Shown here in pieces: positions 60,614 to 64,000 of a stretch of DNA of 64,000 nucleotides. Each line of letters begins with the position of its first letter. Position 1 is the first letter of the stretch. A program made the position numbers and the translations under genes. The DNA comes from Acidimicrobiaceae bacterium (lineage in GTDB: Bacteria; Actinomycetota; Acidimicrobiia; Acidimicrobiales; RAAP-2): NCBI GenBank assembly GCA_003151235.1, contig PLWZ01000082.1, forward strand, positions 1 to 64,000, in the 5' to 3' direction. The notes beneath the pieces are model-generated. The model saw only the letters and a program-made list of their open reading frames with translations. It ran no database searches and was not told where the DNA came from.

Positions 60614-61042
60614 CTAGCTGGAGGGCGTCGGACGGGTCGGGTCGTGTGGCTTCCCCGAGTCCCGGGCGCCACTGCGTCTGAGGAAGGTCATCGCGCGCGT
60701 GTGCAGCCGCCAACCCACCTCCGTCCGGCAGTACGAGTCGGTGTACCAGCCGATGCGCATGTGGTGGTTGGTCTGGTCCACGAAACAGAGCGTCTGGCGG
60801 CCGGTACCGGTGTCGTTGTCCAGATCGAGCAGCGGCGTCCCGGTGAGGAAGAGGCCCTTCGGTGCGGCCTCCACCAGGGCCGGAAAGTCGGTCAGGCGGT
60901 ACGTCGACCCGAACGCGCTGTAGGTGCCGTCAGGTGTGAAGACGTCGATGACTGCCTCAATGTCGTTCTGGGTCATACCGACCGCGTAGCGGGCCAGGAG
61001 CTGCTCGATTTCGATGATGTCGGCGATCTGAGATTGGTCCAT
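60614..61042 (-). CDS. SnoaL-like / NTF2-fold protein
   Basis: 142 residues from the ATG at 61042. IADIIEIEQLLARYAVGMTQNDIEAVIDVFTPDGTYSAFGS gives the N-terminal helices and first strand, and TEVGWRLHTRAMTFLRRSG the last strands. It precedes the ACAD pair by ten bases in the same operon. The role is uncertain, as for the other three members; hydration or isomerisation of an enoyl product is one idea. Confidence 0.82.
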   Translation of the reverse strand: MDQSQIADIIEIEQLLARYAVGMTQNDIEAVIDVFTPDGTYSAFGSTYRLTDFPALVEAAPKGLFLTGTPLLDLDNDTGTGRQTLCFVDQTNHHMRIGWYTDSYCRTEVGWRLHTRAMTFLRRSGARDSGKPHDPTRPTPSS

Positions 61043-61323
61043 GGCTCTCTCGGTCTCCCGGCGCGGGCGACGTTGACAGAGGCACCGGGACACGCCCGGC
61101 GTCGGAGCGACCCGCTCTGTACGTCGTTGACAGTCCCGAGCACGATAACAGCCCTCTCAAATCTGCAATTGGGCGTCCGCGAGGCCTTGGGCTTTGCACA
61201 CCCGGTGCCCGGGTCTGGCTTGACAACCGATTTTCAGAAGCACCGTTGCGGATTTCTTCTCAACATGTCGGGCCCTAGGGAGAGTCCTGCTCTCATTTGG
61301 CGAAAGCGGAATAAGCTCGCCCG
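61043..61323. other. Divergent regulatory region with two TCTCA elements
   Basis: 281 bases between the SnoaL-like and TetR starts. TCTCAAAT lies at 61155-61162 and TCTCATTTGG at 61291-61300, the latter only 24 bases before the TetR ATG. No gene is visible. It should contain promoters for both directions. Confidence 0.45.
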
Positions 61324-62040
61324 ATGCCGAGCGACCATCCCGCCGCAGCGTCCACTACCGACGCGCCGGTGCGCAGGCGAGACCTCGCGGTGGCCCGGTC
61401 CCTCGACTCGGCCCGGGTGCGCAGCGAGGGCCGGGTGCAGCGGTTCCTCGACGCTGGATTCGAGCTGCTGGCCTCCGCCGAATCCGGCAAGGAGTTCACC
61501 GTCCAAGAAGTGGTCGACCGCTCCGGGCAGTCGCTGCGGAGCTTCTACCAGTACTTCGCGGGAAAGCACGAGCTGCTCCTGGCCCTGTTCGACGAGGCGA
61601 TCCGGTCGACGGCCGACCGCCTCGTCGAGCACGTCGCCCGGGAGACCACGCCGTTCGATCGCCTGCACTGCTTCGTCATCGAGTACTACAAGATGTGCCT
61701 GCCGGCGCTCAACGGTCACGCGTCCAAGAACAACCCGACCCCGGTGATGGCCGAGTTCTGTCACCAGCTGTTGACCGCCCATCAGGCCGAGGCGTCAAGA
61801 GCCTTCGTCCCCCTGGTCACCCTCTTGGAGAAGGTCCTCGAGGAGTCGGTCGCGACCGGCGTGGTTCGACCCGGCCTGGAGCATGAGGACGCCGCCGGCG
61901 CCATTCTCTCCACGATCATGTTCAACGCCGCCTACGCACCGACAATCAGCGGCACCTCCGAGCCCCGGGACCGCGATCAGGGCGCCGATCAGATGTGGGA
62001 GTTCGTGTCTGCCGGCATCCTGGCCGGCTCGCCAACGTAG
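61324..62040 (+). CDS. TetR-family transcriptional regulator
   Basis: 238 residues. HTH: VQRFLDAGFELLASAESGKEFTVQEVVDRSGQSLRSFYQYFAGKHELLLALF, preceded by about 30 disordered residues. The C-terminal domain (PVMAEFCHQLLTAHQAEASRAF, MFNAAYAPTISG) is ligand-binding. Divergent from the SnoaL/ACAD operon. The TCTCAWW elements on both sides of it and before other operons suggest it is the regulator of the 44-63 kb genes, including itself. Confidence 0.9.
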   Translation: MPSDHPAAASTTDAPVRRRDLAVARSLDSARVRSEGRVQRFLDAGFELLASAESGKEFTVQEVVDRSGQSLRSFYQYFAGKHELLLALFDEAIRSTADRLVEHVARETTPFDRLHCFVIEYYKMCLPALNGHASKNNPTPVMAEFCHQLLTAHQAEASRAFVPLVTLLEKVLEESVATGVVRPGLEHEDAAGAILSTIMFNAAYAPTISGTSEPRDRDQGADQMWEFVSAGILAGSPT

Positions 62041-62056
62041 CCCGGCTCTCTGGGGA

Positions 62057-63022
62057 TCAGCCCGCCGCGCGGATTGCGGGCGCGACGGCGGCCAGGAACG
62101 CCCGCGTCCTCTCGGCCGACGCCTTGAGCTCGTCCCGGCCGTTGCCGATGGCCACCACCCGCGCGTTGAGGTCGGTGAGGCCGGCGCTGGCAAAGCTGCG
62201 CATGCGTTGTTCCATCGCCGACTCGCTCCCGGCGATGAGCACGTCGCCGATGGCCCGAGCATCGCCGTGCTCCATGAGCCGCTGGTAGTTGGGTGACGTC
62301 ACCGCCTCACTCAGGACCCGGTTCGTTCGCTCGACGGCCTCGCCGACCTCGTCATCCCGGCACAGGCACACCGGCACGCCGGCCAGGATCCTCGGTGTCG
62401 GGCGCCCCGCCGCTGCGGCGGCCCGCGTGATGGCGGGAACGACGTGCGACGAGATGGTCCGCTCGTCGGCCAACCACAGGCTGGTGCCATCGGCTCGCGA
62501 CCCAGCCAGCTGCAACATGACCGGGCCCAACGCTGCGACCAGGACCGGCGTCGGCGTGATGTCGGTGATGTCGAGGGGGTTGTGGATCCGGAACAGCTCG
62601 TTGTCGACATCGACCGGTCCGGGGCCGCGCAACGCCCGGTCCAGAACGTCGAGGTAGTTGCGCATGGTCAGCGCTTGACGCTCGTAGGGGAGTCCGAGCA
62701 TCTCCTCGATGATCCAGTGATGGGACACGCCGAGCCCGAGGACGAAGCGACCGCCGCACACGGCCTGGACCGACAGGGCCTGCTGGGCCAGGGCGATGGG
62801 GTGCCGGGGCTGGACGGGCACGATGGCCGTCCCGATCTCGATCCGCGAGGTGACGGCGCCCGTGACCGCCGCCGCCGTCATCGCGTCGAACTCGTCGGGG
62901 ATCTGCGGGATCCAGATGGAGTCCAACCCGGCTTCCTCGGCCCACAGGGCATCCGCGCGCAGTCGATCCACCTTGGTCGCGTAGCGTCTGCGCTCGGGCC
63001 CGACCATGAGACCGATCCGCAT
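62057..63022 (-). CDS. LLM-class F420-dependent oxidoreductase (copy 2)
   Basis: 321 residues with GAAAGGA before the ATG. Blocks EEAGLDSIWIPQIP, TSRIEIGTAIVPVQPRHP and LGLGVSHHWIIEEMLGLPYERQ match copy 1 at 36693 in order and spacing. Probably an F420-dependent dehydrogenase or reductase of a pathway intermediate. It is convergent with the TetR gene and divergent from the TauD gene that follows. Confidence 0.88.
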   Translation of the reverse strand: MRIGLMVGPERRRYATKVDRLRADALWAEEAGLDSIWIPQIPDEFDAMTAAAVTGAVTSRIEIGTAIVPVQPRHPIALAQQALSVQAVCGGRFVLGLGVSHHWIIEEMLGLPYERQALTMRNYLDVLDRALRGPGPVDVDNELFRIHNPLDITDITPTPVLVAALGPVMLQLAGSRADGTSLWLADERTISSHVVPAITRAAAAAGRPTPRILAGVPVCLCRDDEVGEAVERTNRVLSEAVTSPNYQRLMEHGDARAIGDVLIAGSESAMEQRMRSFASAGLTDLNARVVAIGNGRDELKASAERTRAFLAAVAPAIRAAG

Positions 63023-63299
63023 TCCGGGTCCTTTCAGGAGAAAACGGCCCTCTCATAATAGGTATATATCGCTATCGCTGCGTGCTAGGGACGCTTGACA
63101 GGAATATGGGTAGTGGGTCAATTTCAACCCTCCGCGTACATTGAGCTTTACGTCGGAAGCTCCGGAGAGCAGTTTCACGCCCCCTCCGACCGAGGGACCG
63201 ACGGTTGATGTTGAGATAGAGCCTTGACTGCGGTTGTGACAAATCAAGTTGACCGATTACCGAGGCCTGCGCCTCCACCAACTAAAAGGGAGCACGACA
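63023..63299. other. Divergent regulatory region
   Basis: 277 bases between the LLM and TauD starts with no supported gene. TCTCATAATAGG (63051-63062) lies close to the LLM start. TTGACA at 63097-63102 and an AAAAGGGAG ribosome-binding site close to 63300 are visible; a matching -10 box is not clear. Confidence 0.4.
63051..63062. promoter_or_regulatory. Candidate operator TCTCATAATAGG
   Basis: It resembles the core of the palindrome before Rieske copy 2 (CCCTTCTCATTAATAG against CCCTCTCATAATAG). Located about 30 bases upstream of the LLM start, within the divergent region. Confidence 0.4.
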
Positions 63300-64000
63300 G
63301 TGAGCACCCTCGCGACTAAGAGGCTTGGAACGAACGTGGGAGCCGAGGTCCTCGGCGTCGAGGTCGACCAGCTGTTGGCGGATGACGCGCTTCCGGCGGC
63401 GTGCATGGAGGCGCTCGAGGAGCACGGCGCGCTCGTCTTCCGCGAGCTGCACATCGACGACGAGACCCAGATCGCCTTCTCCAAGAAGCTCGACGACGTG
63501 GGCAAGCCCGAGCCGGCCGAACCACCCAAGATTTACCTGGTGACGCTGGACCCCAAGAAGAACCCCAGCGCCGAGTACCTCAAGGGGACGTTCGCCTGGC
63601 ACCTTGACGGCGCCCAAGACGATGTCCCGACGAAGGCGACCATGCTCAGCGCACACGCCATCGCGGCGATCGGAGGCGATACCGAGTTCGCCAGCACCTA
63701 TGCGGCATTCGACGACCTCACAGACGAGGCGAAGGAGCGCCTCGGGCGGCTCCGCATCCTCCACACGTTCGAGGCGTCCCAGCGTCTCGTAAACCCGGAC
63801 CCGTCCCCCGAGGAGCTGGCGCGCTGGCACGAGAAGCCGGACAAGGAGCACCCCCTCGTGTGGCGCCACCGCTCCGGCCGGCGCTCCCTCGTGATCGGCG
63901 CGTCGGCGTCGCATGTCGTTGGTATGGACATGGACGAGGGGAGGGCGCTCCTCGACGATCTGCTAGTGCGGGCAACCGCCCAGGATCGTGTCTACCGGCA
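63300..64000 (+). CDS. TauD/TfdA-family Fe(II)/2-oxoglutarate dioxygenase (copy 2, partial)
   Basis: The first 233 residues or so, cut by the window end. The GTG start has AAAAGGGAG eight bases upstream. Iron ligands His101 and Asp103 lie in FAWHLDGA; the distal His and the 2-oxoglutarate Arg are beyond the window. It aligns with copy 1 at 33947 (KATMLSAH, EFASTYAAFDDL, HPLVWRHRSGRRSLVIGASASHV, ATAQDRVY). Pairing of a TauD-type gene with an LLM and a Rieske cassette occurs in both halves of the window. Confidence 0.9.
   Translation, partial: MSTLATKRLGTNVGAEVLGVEVDQLLADDALPAACMEALEEHGALVFRELHIDDETQIAFSKKLDDVGKPEPAEPPKIYLVTLDPKKNPSAEYLKGTFAWHLDGAQDDVPTKATMLSAHAIAAIGGDTEFASTYAAFDDLTDEAKERLGRLRILHTFEASQRLVNPDPSPEELARWHEKPDKEHPLVWRHRSGRRSLVIGASASHVVGMDMDEGRALLDDLLVRATAQDRVYR

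Overview
This 64-kb window is GC-rich and densely packed. It has no rRNA, tRNA, phage, insertion sequence or CRISPR array that I can see. The gene families suggest an actinobacterium: F420-type LLM oxidoreductases, FadD/ACAD/crotonase sets, a KshB-type ferredoxin reductase, many GTG/TTG starts and ATGA/GTGA overlaps. A metagenomic Acidimicrobiia- or Mycobacteriales-like genome would fit, but the sequence alone does not settle the lineage. Almost every gene is catabolic: about six acyl-CoA ligases, five acyl-CoA dehydrogenases, three crotonase-fold enzymes, two P450s, three Rieske oxygenases, two TauD-type dioxygenases, a Baeyer-Villiger monooxygenase, three LLM-fold oxidoreductases and five amidohydrolase-2 proteins.

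Layout. (1) 0.5-5.5 kb: a thiolase-fold protein lacking the thiolase Cys, a DUF35 partner and a CoA ligase face a MaoC-type hydratase and a TetR gene. This resembles an Ltp2/ChsH2-type retro-aldolase module. (2) 5.7-16.6 kb: a HAPMO-like Baeyer-Villiger monooxygenase is coupled to an esterase, followed by two CoA ligases, an SDR, a SnoaL-like protein, an amidohydrolase, an acyl-CoA dehydrogenase and a crotonase. (3) 16.6-23.6 kb: three amidohydrolase-2 paralogues, a D-aminoacylase-type hydrolase, an SMP-30 lactonase and the frameshifted remains of a TetR gene. (4) 23.9-28.8 kb: a TetR gene diverges from an operon of a 6-oxocamphor-hydrolase-like beta-diketone hydrolase (all five catalytic residues present), a P450, a small DUF1059-like protein, a ferredoxin, a SnoaL-like protein and a TIM-barrel isomerase. 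(5) 28.9-39.7 kb: a Rieske oxygenase, an unrecognised 110-residue partner, a second Rieske oxygenase, a SnoaL-like protein, a CoA ligase, a TauD dioxygenase, a Gfo/Idh oxidoreductase, an SDR, an LLM oxidoreductase, an amidohydrolase and a VOC protein. (6) 39.8-44.3 kb: a minus-strand CMD-ADH-VOC operon, a DapB-like reductase and a second P450. (7) 44.4-51.8 kb: a tight beta-oxidation operon (FadD3-like ligase, CaiB CoA-transferase, second ligase, two-subunit acyl-CoA dehydrogenase, crotonase). (8) 51.8-64 kb: a GntR gene, an NtaA-type monooxygenase, a second Rieske plus 110-residue cassette, a KshB-like reductase, an aldehyde dehydrogenase, a second acyl-CoA dehydrogenase pair, a SnoaL-like protein, a TetR gene, a second LLM oxidoreductase and a second TauD gene that runs off the end.

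How it works together (inference). The whole looks like a catabolic superlocus for an alicyclic, terpenoid- or steroid-like compound. Oxygenases and a diketone hydrolase would open rings, ligases and a CoA-transferase would activate the acids, and heteromeric acyl-CoA dehydrogenases, hydratases and a retro-aldolase pair would shorten the chains. Regulation appears local and TetR-based, with at least three recurring candidate operator types. Two partly matching modules (Rieske + partner, TauD, LLM, SnoaL) near 29-37 kb and 54-64 kb suggest an old duplication or parallel assembly.
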